This document shows, piece after piece, positions 26,088 through 35,161 of a stretch of 42,796 nucleotides of DNA. The stretch covers positions 1 to 42,796 of the forward strand of contig NZ_LQIT01000044.1 of assembly GCF_001499965.1 (NCBI RefSeq), read 5' to 3'. Source of the stretch: Mycobacterium sp. GA-2829. Lineage in GTDB: Bacteria > Actinomycetota > Actinomycetes > Mycobacteriales > Mycobacteriaceae. The notes below the pieces were generated by a model. The model worked only from the letters and a program-made list of their open reading frames with translations. It ran no database searches and was not told the DNA's origin. The position numbers were made by a program, and so were the translations under genes. Positions within the stretch are counted from its first letter, which is position 1. The number at the start of each line of letters is the position of its first letter.

Positions 26088-29000
26088 GTGTCCTCTCCGG
26101 TGAGATCGCCGCGGCGGTCGTACAGCACAACGGCTTCGGCGATCAACAGATCGTTGGCAACCATGGTCGGGCAGAGCTTCGCCATGCGGGACCACGTCCG
26201 CAACAGTCCACGGTCGAGGTACCGGCCGTCGATCCGCCCGTGCGCTTCCAGCCGAGAGAGCAGCGCCAAAGTAATTGACTCCACAGACATTCGAATCCAT
26301 GGATCCGCCGCAGCGTCGATCTTGCGGACACGATCGACGCGGGTGACGATCGCCTCGTGCGCCAGGAGTGAGGCGCGTTTGATTGGCGTGACCACCAACC
26401 CGGTCTGCGTGGCGAAGTGGGCGGTCCACCCTGAGGCGAGCCACTCGCTGCGCCGACAGAATGCCTCGTACACACCGGCACGCAGGTTGTCGTGGTGGAG
26501 CTGCGGAAGAGGGACCTGCTGAATCTCCCGCAGCTTTGAAGCAATTCGGTCACCCGGCACTGCAGTCCAACGGAATACGTTGCCGTCGAAACACGCCCCG
26601 TACGCGTGGTCGTTCTTGCCCGTTCGCAGGAGATCCATCAACGGAACTCCGCCTCTGTCCTGGAGGTAGGAAAGTGTCTGTGCACGCTCGTCTCGCACTT
26701 CGTTGTGGCGGTTGTGCAGAGAGGGGAGGTCGGCGAGTTCCACCATGCACCCGAACCAAGGGTGGGCGTGGAGGTCGTTGAGAGTGTTCTCGGCGGAAAA
26801 ACTATGGTTTACGAGCTCACTGCGGATGAGCATGGCCATCTTGTCACCAGCGGGAATCATACTGTTGCCCAGACGTTCAAGCGCGAAGCGCGGATCCTCG
26901 GCGAGAAGTTCAGTCAACCCTTCGAATCGCTCCGTTGTACCGTCAGCGTGGAGCCGGGCCATGGCTGCCCAGACCTCGGGGATGGCGCCGATTTCCACCG
27001 GCGCTGAACGCTGCGTGCCGAGGTAACGGGAGAGCTTCACCTGGCTCGGCGTACCGTCCTCGCGCCATCCGACCTGCTCAACGACGAACGCGAAATCAGG
27101 GGGCATGGGCGGCGGCTCGATGACCACCCAAGGGTCGTCGATAAACAACTGGCAGCGCAACTCCCCGGCATCAATCAGATTGGCTGGGACAACGGCTTTT
27201 CCGTCGGAGACTCGGAGGACCTCCGGCGCCCTCCAGGGTGCGGTGCTGCTCCACACGTACACCGCCAGGTCGTCGAGGAGCGGGACATCGGAGAAGATCA
27301 ACATGTCTTCGCGTAGATGAGCAGACGAAGCCAGCCGACGTGGGTGCGCGACGAGAACCGTTACGTCGAGCGGGCCCGAAAGGGTGTGGAGGGTCGCCAC
27401 TATCCGGCCGCCCGGGTTGTTCCGGACAGTGTCAGCGAACTGTTGGATTCGCGACTCGAAAACGTCACCGTGGCGTCGCCTCGCGCTGAGATCCTTCTGG
27501 AGCACGTCGCCATGGGGTGAGATGTATGCGAACTCGACGTGCTCGACGCCGGAGGCGCGTACTGCCACGAAGCGGTCTTCGGCGAAGTCTGCGGGGTCGC
27601 AAACCTCAGCCGTCATCCTCCATGCCGCTGGTTCGCCGGTCACACCGGCGCGGATCTGGATGTGGGGCGGTTTCACTGCGATCCGCGACTCGAAGTCTTC
27701 TGACCGCAGGGTGATTTGTCGCTCGAGCTGGGTGGGACCGAAGATTAGGGGCTCTGCAGGAGTTATCGCGACGGTGTCAGCCTTTGCTTCAGCGATACAG
27801 GGTGTCAGGCCGTCCGGCCCGGGCACGCGAATCGGTGTATCAAAATGAAGTTCCAAGCCCTCCGCCATGAAGAGAACGCAGCGCGCATCAGCACCTAGCG
27901 GTCCGTTCACAACGATCTCGAAGTGTCCCAGCTGCGGGTTCTCATCGTCGTCGAACGGGTCGACGCAGGTCTCGACGTCTTCCGCGCGCCAGCTTTCTTC
28001 GACGATCCACTCCAACGCCCCAAGGCGTCTCACTCGTACGACCCACTCGGGCGCGGGATCGGTTTGCGACGGGGGCAGCATCACCCACGGCCGTGTGCTG
28101 TAGACCGTTCGGCCATCCGGGGCCGACGCACCTCCGACGGGAGATCCGAGTACGAAAGACGGTCTGGCGTCCTTACGAACGGGGTGCGGTGAGCCGAGCC
28201 GTACCTGGTCGGCGGTGACGAGCTGCAATGCCGTGATGTTGGAGAGGTCGATGAAGGCGCTGCGCCAGCCATGCCATCCGCCAGGCGACCCCGAGTCTTG
28301 GGCGTGGACAGTCTCGCCCGTTCGAGTGTCGATCAGCCGGCATTCTTCAGGGAAGACCGTCCACACGCCCTCTTTCAGGCCGTCTCGACGCGGAATCCAC
28401 CGGCCGGACGCGTCAAAAGCCAACAGAGGGTCAGCCTTGACCACGAGCGGAAGTGCCGCCTTGATTCCGCTGGGATGTGAGATGACGATTTCGCGGACTG
28501 GGCTCGGGACCGCTATCTGGGCCGTTGCAGTGTCGGCGCCCCACGTGCGCGCGGGGTGTACCTGGCGGACGTCACCGTCGAAGGACACGCGCCATGGCAA
28601 GTCCGCATCGGTCTCCGGGGTGGGTAGAACCAACACGATTTCGTCGTCGCTGACGTTGTACTCAATCGCTGGTTGTCGGGCGCTCCGTGCGATGCGCCGT
28701 GCCGTCCGCATTTGAACGGGGGTCTCACGCAATTGCTTGACGAGCTCGTCGAGGAGGACGTCGGGCAGCCCGGTAGTCGATGCATCGAGGTGCTCATCCA
28801 AGAGGGTGGGCGTAGCCGTCGTCTCCTCGATGAACTCGATGATGCGGTCGAGGATGTCAACAGCGAACTGAGCACCATAAGCCAGGAAGTTACGTACGGG
28901 AACGTCGAGTGGAGCCGACCGATGCTCTTTCCCGGGTTCTTCCAGCCACTCGATGAGAGCCGCTCCATGCGGAGGCCGCCCCTGGTTGGTGTGGTCGTTG

Positions 29001-29455
29001 ATGATTCGTAGGAGATCGCCGAGGCAGTGCACGGGAATGCCGGCGTGCAGCGTCAGCGTCATGACGTATCTGAACGCAGAGGCTTCCTCGATCCGCGGGA
29101 AGCGGGCGAGCGAGAATTTGTCGAGCAGCCCGAAGAGGTTCTTCCTGATCTCGGCCTCGAAGTCGGCGTCGCGCGAAATTCCGAGTTCGTCCCAGAAACT
29201 GTCCCAGTACTTGCCCTGCTCGTATTCGAGTGCGGCATGTCCGACCAAGACCAGAAGTGTGAGCGCCGGGTACCGCCGGATGAACTTTCTGTAGGGCACA
29301 CCACGTAGGAAGAGCTGCCTCGCTGCTGCCCCGTACCGCTGCTGAGCGTGCCGAATATCGTCTATCGAAAAGTTCGTTTCAACAACGAGATTCACCGGCT
29401 GTAGGCGCTGCCGCCAGTCGTATTCGGCATCGCTCATCCATTCCGACAGGGACAT
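26084..29455 (-). CDS. Large protein of unknown function, candidate DruH-like partner
   Basis: A 1123-residue protein with no recognised catalytic motif. Residues 1-200 are helical, with YPALTLLVLVGHAALEYEQG followed by WDSFWDELG. The middle (about 250-750) alternates charged beta-rich segments, possibly repeated Ig-like or propeller units. The C-terminal 350 residues are helical again. The ATG at 29455 has GAGG a few bases upstream (from GATGAGGTAGCGAC), and the stop overlaps the helicase start, so the two are translationally coupled and probably form a complex. Type III Druantia consists of a large unknown protein DruH followed by helicase DruE, with similar sizes and order. That is the best guess, not a proven match. 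Confidence 0.6.
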   Translation of the reverse strand: MSLSEWMSDAEYDWRQRLQPVNLVVETNFSIDDIRHAQQRYGAAARQLFLRGVPYRKFIRRYPALTLLVLVGHAALEYEQGKYWDSFWDELGISRDADFEAEIRKNLFGLLDKFSLARFPRIEEASAFRYVMTLTLHAGIPVHCLGDLLRIINDHTNQGRPPHGAALIEWLEEPGKEHRSAPLDVPVRNFLAYGAQFAVDILDRIIEFIEETTATPTLLDEHLDASTTGLPDVLLDELVKQLRETPVQMRTARRIARSARQPAIEYNVSDDEIVLVLPTPETDADLPWRVSFDGDVRQVHPARTWGADTATAQIAVPSPVREIVISHPSGIKAALPLVVKADPLLAFDASGRWIPRRDGLKEGVWTVFPEECRLIDTRTGETVHAQDSGSPGGWHGWRSAFIDLSNITALQLVTADQVRLGSPHPVRKDARPSFVLGSPVGGASAPDGRTVYSTRPWVMLPPSQTDPAPEWVVRVRRLGALEWIVEESWRAEDVETCVDPFDDDENPQLGHFEIVVNGPLGADARCVLFMAEGLELHFDTPIRVPGPDGLTPCIAEAKADTVAITPAEPLIFGPTQLERQITLRSEDFESRIAVKPPHIQIRAGVTGEPAAWRMTAEVCDPADFAEDRFVAVRASGVEHVEFAYISPHGDVLQKDLSARRRHGDVFESRIQQFADTVRNNPGGRIVATLHTLSGPLDVTVLVAHPRRLASSAHLREDMLIFSDVPLLDDLAVYVWSSTAPWRAPEVLRVSDGKAVVPANLIDAGELRCQLFIDDPWVVIEPPPMPPDFAFVVEQVGWREDGTPSQVKLSRYLGTQRSAPVEIGAIPEVWAAMARLHADGTTERFEGLTELLAEDPRFALERLGNSMIPAGDKMAMLIRSELVNHSFSAENTLNDLHAHPWFGCMVELADLPSLHNRHNEVRDERAQTLSYLQDRGGVPLMDLLRTGKNDHAYGACFDGNVFRWTAVPGDRIASKLREIQQVPLPQLHHDNLRAGVYEAFCRRSEWLASGWTAHFATQTGLVVTPIKRASLLAHEAIVTRVDRVRKIDAAADPWIRMSVESITLALLSRLEAHGRIDGRYLDRGLLRTWSRMAKLCPTMVANDLLIAEAVVLYDRRGDLTGEDT

Positions 29456-30122
29456 GTCGCTACCTCATCGAACGGCCGGAGCCAGGATGTTGCGGGCCGG
29501 TGACGGCCGCAGCAGCCCTCGTTTGATGAGCCTCTGAGTATGAGCGCGCCGCGGCAGCTGACCGCCGGATCGGGTGCCCACACAGTGCGTAAAGCCAGCC
29601 GTTCAACTCCCTTGCCGCTTCACCCACTGCCCCGCTGTAGTTGACGTCAGTCACCGCAGGTCCCCCAATTCGCCTCGCACAATCGTGTTTCGGCAAACCT
29701 CGCTTCGCCGTGGTGGCGACAATAGCGTTCGACTCCGACAAATTGTCCTGCGCGACACATACCGGTGCGCATTGAAGCGCACGTCACCGATCAAGCGGTC
29801 CGGTAGGCGTAGCGTCTATCACCACGGTCGCAGCTTAAAGCGAACTATCTCGCCGTACTTATCGAATGAACAAATTGCCAGTTCACCGCTGGTGACGCCA
29901 CTACATGTAATCACCTAAGGCCCACATTCGTTATCCGAAGCAACGTTCTGCCGTTAGCACGGACGCGGCGGTCAGCCACCCAGCAGCCGGGCGTCGGGGG
30001 ACGGCCCACGACGGTTCCAGCTTTCGCCGGATTTCAACCAACTTCTCACTTCTGGGGAGAAACCATCGCAGCCAGCAAAATCGATTAGAGGACGTGCAGG
30101 CAGCGGTCCGCACACGCACCCC
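29456..30122. other. 667-base gene-free region at the right border of the defence island
   Basis: The short frames here look non-coding. The 93-codon leftward frame at 29460-29741 begins with TTG, has no recognisable domain and is probably chance. Between about 29690 and 29950 the base composition is visibly AT-richer than the rest of the window. It holds palindromes GACAA-A-TTGTC (29737-29747), TCACC-GCT-GGTGA (29883-29895) and TACATGTA. The leftward promoter for the large operon should lie here. No tRNA gene or clear attachment-site repeat is seen. Confidence 0.5.
29737..29747. promoter_or_regulatory. Palindrome GACAA-A-TTGTC, candidate operator
   Basis: A perfect 11-base palindrome, with an additional half site GACAAT at 29718-29723, lies about 280 bases upstream of the large leftward operon. 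A TATTGT hexamer on the minus strand overlaps the half site and could be a -10 element. No regulator gene is close by, so this is a candidate only. Confidence 0.3.
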
Positions 30123-31472
30123 TCACCCCGCCCGCGCCACCACCCGACCATCCGGCACCCGCGCCAACCCCAGATGCCCGCGCAGCGTCGACGTCGCGTA
30201 CTCCCGCCGGCACAGCCCGCGGTCCCGCAGGATCGGCACCACATGGTCGACGAACAGCTCCAGGCCCGACGGGAACACATCCGGCATCAGGTTGAACCCG
30301 TCGACCGCGCCCGCGACGAACCACTCCTCCATCGCATCAGCGATCTGCTCCGGGCCGCCGACCACCAGTCGGTGCCACGTGATCACCCGGTCCAGCAGCT
30401 GCCGCACCGTCAACGACTCCCGCCGCGCCAGGTTCACCACGATGTCCCGCGCCCCCTGCGACCCGGTGTCGGTCACCGCCCCGTCGAGCAGCCACTGCGG
30501 CAGCGGCTTGTCCCAGGCCAACTCGCTCACGTCGACCGACAGCTGCCCCGCCAGATGCGCCAGCCGCCGCTCCCCCGCCAGCTCGTTGAGCTCGTCGTTG
30601 CGCCGCCGCGCCTCCTCCTCCGTGCTGCCCAGCACGAACGACAACCCCGGCATGATTCGGATCGAGTCCCGCGGACGCCCGTACGCCACTGTCCGGGAAC
30701 GCAGTTCAGCGGCATTGCGTAACGCATCCGGCAGCGACGCCTGCGCGGCGAACACCCCGTCGGCATACCGCGCCGCCAGTTCCAGCCCACCCGAAGAGCC
30801 ACCCGCCTGGAACAGCACCGGATACCCCTGCGGCGTGCGCGGCAGCGTCAACGGCCCGTCCACGGAGAAGAACTCGCCTCGGTGGTCGATGGTCCGGATC
30901 GCCCCCACCCGGCTGAACGCCCCCGTCGCCTTGTCCGCCAGCACCGCGTCGTCATCCCACGAATCCCACAGCGCCCGAACCACATCGATGAACTCCGCCG
31001 CCCGCCGGTACCGCTCGCGGCGGTCCGGCTGCGCGGGGGCACCAGAACCGCCGCCGAAGTTGTTCCACGCGTAGGGATCACTGCTCGTCACCACGTTCCA
31101 CGCCACCCGGCCGCCGCTGAGATGGTCCAGCGACGCGAACCGGCGCGCCACGTTGTAGGGCTCTTCGAACGACGTCGACACCGTCCCGATCAACCCCAGA
31201 TGCGTCGTCGCCGACGCCAACGCCGACAACAGCACGATCGGATCCAGCGCCAGCGGCGGCGCCACCAACGGCTCGTCGGGCTTCTGGAACAACGACGGGC
31301 TGTCGGCGAGGAACAACGCGTCGAGCGTGCCGCGCTCGGCGATCCGCGCGACGTCGATCCAGTACGACAGATCGGTGAACCAATTCGGGTCCGCGCCCGG
31401 GAATTGCCATGCTGCCGGGTGCATCCCGTCGGACAGCACGTTGACGCCCAGGTGCAACTGCCGTGCGCTCAC
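30123..31472 (-). CDS. LLM-class flavin-dependent monooxygenase (NtaA/SnaA/DszA family)
   Basis: A 449-residue protein of the usual length for this family. It starts with LHLGVNVLSDGMHPAAW and contains DALFLADSP, HLSGGRVAWNVVTS and PYAWNNFGG, conserved segments of the FMNH2-using group (nitrilotriacetate, dibenzothiophene sulfone and pristinamycin monooxygenases). Such enzymes need reduced flavin from a separate reductase, which is not encoded nearby. The GTG start at 31472 overlaps the stop of the upstream binding protein (GTGA), so a transporter component and the enzyme are made together. Inferred role: oxidation of an imported organosulfur or related compound. The exact substrate cannot be told. 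Confidence 0.88.
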   Translation of the reverse strand: MSARQLHLGVNVLSDGMHPAAWQFPGADPNWFTDLSYWIDVARIAERGTLDALFLADSPSLFQKPDEPLVAPPLALDPIVLLSALASATTHLGLIGTVSTSFEEPYNVARRFASLDHLSGGRVAWNVVTSSDPYAWNNFGGGSGAPAQPDRRERYRRAAEFIDVVRALWDSWDDDAVLADKATGAFSRVGAIRTIDHRGEFFSVDGPLTLPRTPQGYPVLFQAGGSSGGLELAARYADGVFAAQASLPDALRNAAELRSRTVAYGRPRDSIRIMPGLSFVLGSTEEEARRRNDELNELAGERRLAHLAGQLSVDVSELAWDKPLPQWLLDGAVTDTGSQGARDIVVNLARRESLTVRQLLDRVITWHRLVVGGPEQIADAMEEWFVAGAVDGFNLMPDVFPSGLELFVDHVVPILRDRGLCRREYATSTLRGHLGLARVPDGRVVARAG

Positions 31473-32386
31473 GCCGGATTACCGGGCAGCGCGAGCTTCT
31501 TCACCTCGGGATCGGTCGCGATGAACTCCTGCACCCGGGGATCCTTGAACGCCTTGATGAGGTTCTGCACGTTCTCGGTGCCGACGTAGTCGCTGCCGAC
31601 GGTCAGCACCGACGCGAACTCGTCGGGCGACTTCGGCGCGAAGATGAGCTTGTCCTCGCTCACCCCGGCCGCCAGGAACGACTCGGCGTATCCGACGATC
31701 GCGTCGAGGTCGCGCAGCGCCCGGGGTTGCGCGCCGAAGTCCAGCAACGTGAACTGCAGGTTCTTCGGGTTGCCGACGATGTCCTTGACCGTCAGCGCCG
31801 TGATGTCCGCGTCCGGCCGCAGCGTCACCAGGCCGGCCTGCGCCAGGTACCAGATGCCTTGGGCGTTGTTCGCGGGGTCGGCCAGCAGCGACACCGTCGC
31901 GCCGTCCGGCAGGTCCTGCGGGCTTTTGTACTTGTCCGACCAGATCCCGAACACCCAGTGGAAGAACGGGCCCGTCGCTGCCTCCTCCTTGAAGGAGGGG
32001 TTCGCGTCGAGCACCTGCTGCAGCCAGTGCCGGTGCTGGAAGATGGTCCCGGCGTAGCGGCCGTCGCTGATCGCCTGGTTGATCTGGGTGCTGTCCCCCA
32101 GACCGACCGCACCGACGTTCACGTCGTAGTCCGGGGCGACGTTCTCGGCGATGTACTCGATGATCGCCTTCTCGGCCGGATTCGAGTCCAGGTAGACGAC
32201 GTCGAGCGTGGCGCCGGCGGTCTCGTTGGCCGACGTCGTGCCGCCACTACGCTGCACCACGAAAAAGATTGCCGCCGCGGCGATCACCACCACGGCGATC
32301 AACACGAACGGCCAGCGGCGGCGCTTCCTCAGCGTGAAGCCATGCGGGTCGGCCGGCGCGGCCGACACCGATTCATCAATGCTCAT
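31469..32386 (-). CDS. MetQ/NlpA-family substrate-binding protein, TM-anchored
   Basis: A 305-residue protein from ATG 32386. An upstream in-frame codon would add 17 unlikely residues. Residues 1-25 are charged and cytoplasmic, followed by one hydrophobic helix (WPFVLIAVVVIAAAAIFFVV). There is no lipobox cysteine, unlike classic MetQ lipoproteins, so the protein appears anchored by the helix. The outside domain has DVVYLDSNPAEKAIIEYI, AGTIFQHRHWLQQVL and DIVGNPKNLQFTLLDF, matching the MetQ fold. It is closely similar to the second binding protein at 34247-35140, so the two are likely paralogues. It is divergent from metN and coupled to the monooxygenase gene. It probably delivers a second ligand to the same MetNI transporter. 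Confidence 0.85.
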   Translation of the reverse strand: MSIDESVSAAPADPHGFTLRKRRRWPFVLIAVVVIAAAAIFFVVQRSGGTTSANETAGATLDVVYLDSNPAEKAIIEYIAENVAPDYDVNVGAVGLGDSTQINQAISDGRYAGTIFQHRHWLQQVLDANPSFKEEAATGPFFHWVFGIWSDKYKSPQDLPDGATVSLLADPANNAQGIWYLAQAGLVTLRPDADITALTVKDIVGNPKNLQFTLLDFGAQPRALRDLDAIVGYAESFLAAGVSEDKLIFAPKSPDEFASVLTVGSDYVGTENVQNLIKAFKDPRVQEFIATDPEVKKLALPGNPA

Positions 32387-32433
32387 GAGACCAGCACTGT
32401 GACGCAGAATCGGCGCACCGCCCACAGTTTGAA

Positions 32434-32460
32434 TCACCGCGATCTACTCACCGTGATCGC
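32434..32460. promoter_or_regulatory. Direct repeats TCACCGcGATC / TCACCGtGATC in the divergent met promoter region
   Basis: TCACCGCGATC at 32434-32444 and TCACCGTGATC at 32448-32458 differ at one base and are 14 bases apart. The same stretch also forms an inverted repeat, GCGATC-N10-GATCGC (32439-32460). It lies in the 158-base gap between two divergently transcribed transport operons, which suits a shared operator. The regulator is not in the window. Confidence 0.45.
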
Positions 32461-32544
32461 AAAGCTGTTGAGCGGCCGCCCGATTTGCCACGGTTGCCGC
32501 ATCGGCGATGACGCCTGCGCACAATCTCCCCTCGAAGGGCACTC

Positions 32545-33540
32545 ATGATCGAGCTGACCGAGCTGACCAAGGTCTACGGCCACGGCGAGCACCGCACCAT
32601 GGTCCTCGACCGCATCAACTTCCGCGTCGACGCCGGCGAGATCCTCGCCGTGGTCGGCCCCAGCGGCGCCGGCAAGAGCACGCTGGCCCAGTGCATCAAC
32701 CTGCTCACCGCGCCGACGTCGGGCTCCGTCGTCGTCAACGGCGAGGACTTGACCACGCTGTCGTCGCAGAAGCTGCGGGTGGCCCGCCGCCGCATCGGGA
32801 CCGTCTTCCAGTCCGCCGGGCTGTTCGAACGGCGCACCGCCGCCGAGAATGTCGCCCTGCCCCTGGACTACCTCGGGGTGACCGCGGCCGAATCCCGCGC
32901 CCGCGTCGCCGAACTGCTCGACCGGGTCGGGTTGTCCGACAAGGCCGGTCACTATCCGTTCCAGCTGTCCGGCGGGCAGAAGCAGCGCGTCGGCATCGCG
33001 CGGGCACTGGCGTTGCGGCCCTCGGTGCTGCTGTCCGACGAGGCCACCGCCGGGCTCGACCCGACCACCACCGACTCCGTGGTCGCCCTGCTGCGTGAGC
33101 TGCGCGACGACCTCGACCTGTCGATCGTGTTCATCACCCACGAGATGGACACCGTCCTCAAGATCGCCGACTCGGTCGCCCGCCTGGACCGCGGCAGCAT
33201 CGCCGAATCCGGTCGTCTGGTGGACCTGCTGACCGATCCGCAGTCGACGCTCGGCGCCGAACTGCGCCCGCAGGGTGTCGCATCGAAAGCCATTGACGGC
33301 CAGCAGGTCTGGCACGTCGTCTACGACTCGCCCGACGTGCCGTCGGACTGGATCGCCCGCGCGTCCCTCGATCTCGGCGCGCCGATCGCCGTGCTGGGGG
33401 CGTCGGTGCAGGAGGTGCACGGCGTCACCGTCGGGTCCGCCACCCTCGGCGTCCCCGCCGACCTGGGCGGCCGGGTCACCGACGTGCTGGCGCGCTACGG
33501 CCTCTCCACCGGTGAACAGCGTGTGCGGAGCGCGGCATGA
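32545..33540 (+). CDS. metN: Methionine-type ABC transporter ATP-binding protein
   Basis: A 331-residue ATPase. Walker A VGPSGAGKST is at residues 37-46, the signature LSGGQKQR at 141-148, Walker B VLLSDE at 161-166 and the H-loop ITHE with His199. The segment after residue 250 fits the NIL regulatory domain typical of MetN, which binds substrate from the cytoplasm and inhibits transport. The D-loop region reads ATAGLD rather than the commoner ATSALD, and the change should be tolerated. The ATG at 32545 has GAAGGG upstream. The stop overlaps metI (ATGA). The context with two MetQ-like proteins and a flavin monooxygenase suggests the cargo could be a sulfur compound other than methionine. Confidence 0.92.
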   Translation: MIELTELTKVYGHGEHRTMVLDRINFRVDAGEILAVVGPSGAGKSTLAQCINLLTAPTSGSVVVNGEDLTTLSSQKLRVARRRIGTVFQSAGLFERRTAAENVALPLDYLGVTAAESRARVAELLDRVGLSDKAGHYPFQLSGGQKQRVGIARALALRPSVLLSDEATAGLDPTTTDSVVALLRELRDDLDLSIVFITHEMDTVLKIADSVARLDRGSIAESGRLVDLLTDPQSTLGAELRPQGVASKAIDGQQVWHVVYDSPDVPSDWIARASLDLGAPIAVLGASVQEVHGVTVGSATLGVPADLGGRVTDVLARYGLSTGEQRVRSAA

Positions 33541-34250
33541 CCGAGACGCTGCTGGCCAACGCCAAGGTCCCGCTCAACGAGCTTCCGGCGCTGCTGTTTC
33601 CGGCGCTGCTGGACACCCTCATCATGGTCGGCATCGTCATGACGATCGTGGTGCTCGTCGGCGTCCCGCTCGGCGCGCTGGTCCACAACCTGGCGCCCGG
33701 CGGCTTGTTCGAAAACCCCGGGCTGCATACGGCGTTGAGTTGGGTCATCAGCATCGGCCGGTCGCTGCCGTTCCTGATTTTGATGGCCGCGATCATGCCG
33801 TTCACCCGCTTCATCACCGGCACCAACATCGGGATCGCCGCCGCCGTGGTGCCGATGTCGCTGGCCGGGATCGCGTTCTTCACCCGCATCGTCGAGAACT
33901 CGCTGCGCTCTGTGCCGCCGTCGGTGGTCCAGGTGGCCCGCGCCGCGGGCGGATCGCGGGTGCAGATCATTCGCACCGCACAGCTCACCGAGGCCGTGCC
34001 GTCGATCCTGGGCGGTCTGACCATCAACATCATCGCGATGATCGAGTACTCCGCGATCGCCGGCACTATCGGTGCGGGTGGGATCGGTTATGTCGCAGTG
34101 ACTTACGGCTACCAGCGCTTCGACCAGGGCGTCATGCTGGCCACCATCGTCATTCTCGTCGTCACCGTCGCCGCCGTGCAGTTGATCGGCGACGCCCTGG
34201 TCCGCTTCACCACCCCGCATACCCGCGTGAGAGGAACCGTCAACGCATGA
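33537..34250 (+). CDS. metI: Methionine-type ABC transporter permease
   Basis: A 237-residue membrane protein with about five transmembrane helices, starting near residue 16 (LLFPALLDTLIMVGIVMTIV). The cytoplasmic EAA-type loop that docks to MetN is visible as RAAGGSRVQIIRTAQLTEAV. It belongs to the MetI family of D- and L-methionine permeases, and length and topology match the family. It overlaps metN at the start and the following binding-protein gene at the stop (ATGA both sides), giving a tightly coupled metN-metI-metQ operon. Confidence 0.92.
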   Translation: MTETLLANAKVPLNELPALLFPALLDTLIMVGIVMTIVVLVGVPLGALVHNLAPGGLFENPGLHTALSWVISIGRSLPFLILMAAIMPFTRFITGTNIGIAAAVVPMSLAGIAFFTRIVENSLRSVPPSVVQVARAAGGSRVQIIRTAQLTEAVPSILGGLTINIIAMIEYSAIAGTIGAGGIGYVAVTYGYQRFDQGVMLATIVILVVTVAAVQLIGDALVRFTTPHTRVRGTVNA

Positions 34251-35140
34251 CCGCCACCGAAATCGACAGCTCCGACCACGGGTTCGAACTCAAGAAGAGA
34301 CCAAAGTGGATCTGGATCGCCGGGAGCCTGGTGCTCGTGGTGGCCGTGCTCGTCGCCGGCAGGTTCCTGTTCTTCGGGAAAGCCCAGTCGGCGAACGAGA
34401 TTCCCGGGGCGACGTTGATCGTCGCCACCAACGAGGGCAACGCCGCCGAGCAGGCGCTCATCGAGTACATCTCCCGCGAGGTCGCGCCCCGGCACGGCAT
34501 CAAGGTCGGGTTCCGCGGGCTGGCGGACAGCAACACCATCAACCGCGCCGTGAGCGACGGTGAGGTCGCCGGCACCATCTACCAGCACAAGCTGTGGCTG
34601 GGCCAGGTGCTGGAGGCCAACCCGGACTTCCAGGAGGAAGCGGCCACGCCGGTGTTCCGGTGGGGCTTCGGCATCTCGTCGGACAAGTACACCGACGTCA
34701 ACCAGCTGCCCGACGGGGCGAACGTCTCGCTGTACTCGGATCCGGCCAACGAGGCGCAGGGGCTGTGGCTGCTCGAGCGTGCGGGACTGATCACGTTGAA
34801 CTCGACCGTCGACAAGTGGACCGCTACGCAGAAGGACATTGTCGCCAACCCGAAGAACCTCAAGTTCACGCTGCTCGACTTCGCCGCACAGTCCCGCTCG
34901 CTGCCCGACCTCGACGCGGCGGTCGGTTACACCGAGTACTACCTGGCGGCAAAGATCCCGTTGCAGCAGCAGATCTTCGCCCCGCCCGCACCGGACGAGT
35001 TCGCCGGGCAGTTGACCATCGGCAGCCGCTGGGCCGGCACCGACAACATCAAGAAGCTGGTGGAGACGTTCAAAGACCCTGCGGTGCAGCAGTTCCTGGC
35101 CACCGATCCCAGCGTGAAGGGAATTCTGCTGCCGCTGTAG
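34247..35140 (+). CDS. metQ: MetQ/NlpA-family substrate-binding protein, TM-anchored
   Basis: A 297-residue protein. The frame is open further upstream, but only the ATG at 34247 overlaps the metI stop (ATGA) and gives the conserved start MTATEIDSSDHGF. A hydrophobic helix (WIWIAGSLVLVVAVLVAGRF) is followed directly by the binding domain, with no lipobox cysteine. Conserved pieces are YISREVAPRHGIKVGFRG, AGTIYQHKLWLGQVLEAN and DIVANPKNLKFTLLDFAA. The paralogue at 31469-32386 shares this pattern throughout. The domain would sit outside the membrane, tethered by the helix, and feed MetNI. Expression probably depends on the same divergent promoter region upstream of metN. Confidence 0.88.
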   Translation: MTATEIDSSDHGFELKKRPKWIWIAGSLVLVVAVLVAGRFLFFGKAQSANEIPGATLIVATNEGNAAEQALIEYISREVAPRHGIKVGFRGLADSNTINRAVSDGEVAGTIYQHKLWLGQVLEANPDFQEEAATPVFRWGFGISSDKYTDVNQLPDGANVSLYSDPANEAQGLWLLERAGLITLNSTVDKWTATQKDIVANPKNLKFTLLDFAAQSRSLPDLDAAVGYTEYYLAAKIPLQQQIFAPPAPDEFAGQLTIGSRWAGTDNIKKLVETFKDPAVQQFLATDPSVKGILLPL

Positions 35141-35161
35141 TCCGTCGGGAGCGGGGCCTAC

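Noticed and set aside
26088..26444. 119-codon N-terminal extension of the large helicase
   Set aside because: Arg-rich, motif-free shadow of the neighbouring gene. ATG 26087 overlaps the upstream stop and starts the family-like sequence.
29460..29741. 93-codon leftward frame before the 1123-residue gene
   Set aside because: It starts with TTG and has no ribosome binding site and no recognisable domain. It might be real but is not supported.
32434..33420. Long leftward frame opposite metN
   Set aside because: It is the antisense shadow of metN, His/Gln/Gly-rich with no motif, while the forward frame has full ABC ATPase motifs.
33275..34246. Long upstream extension of the second metQ gene
   Set aside because: The text before 34247 is the off-frame shadow of metN and metI. 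The ATG at 34247 overlaps the metI stop and gives the conserved protein start.
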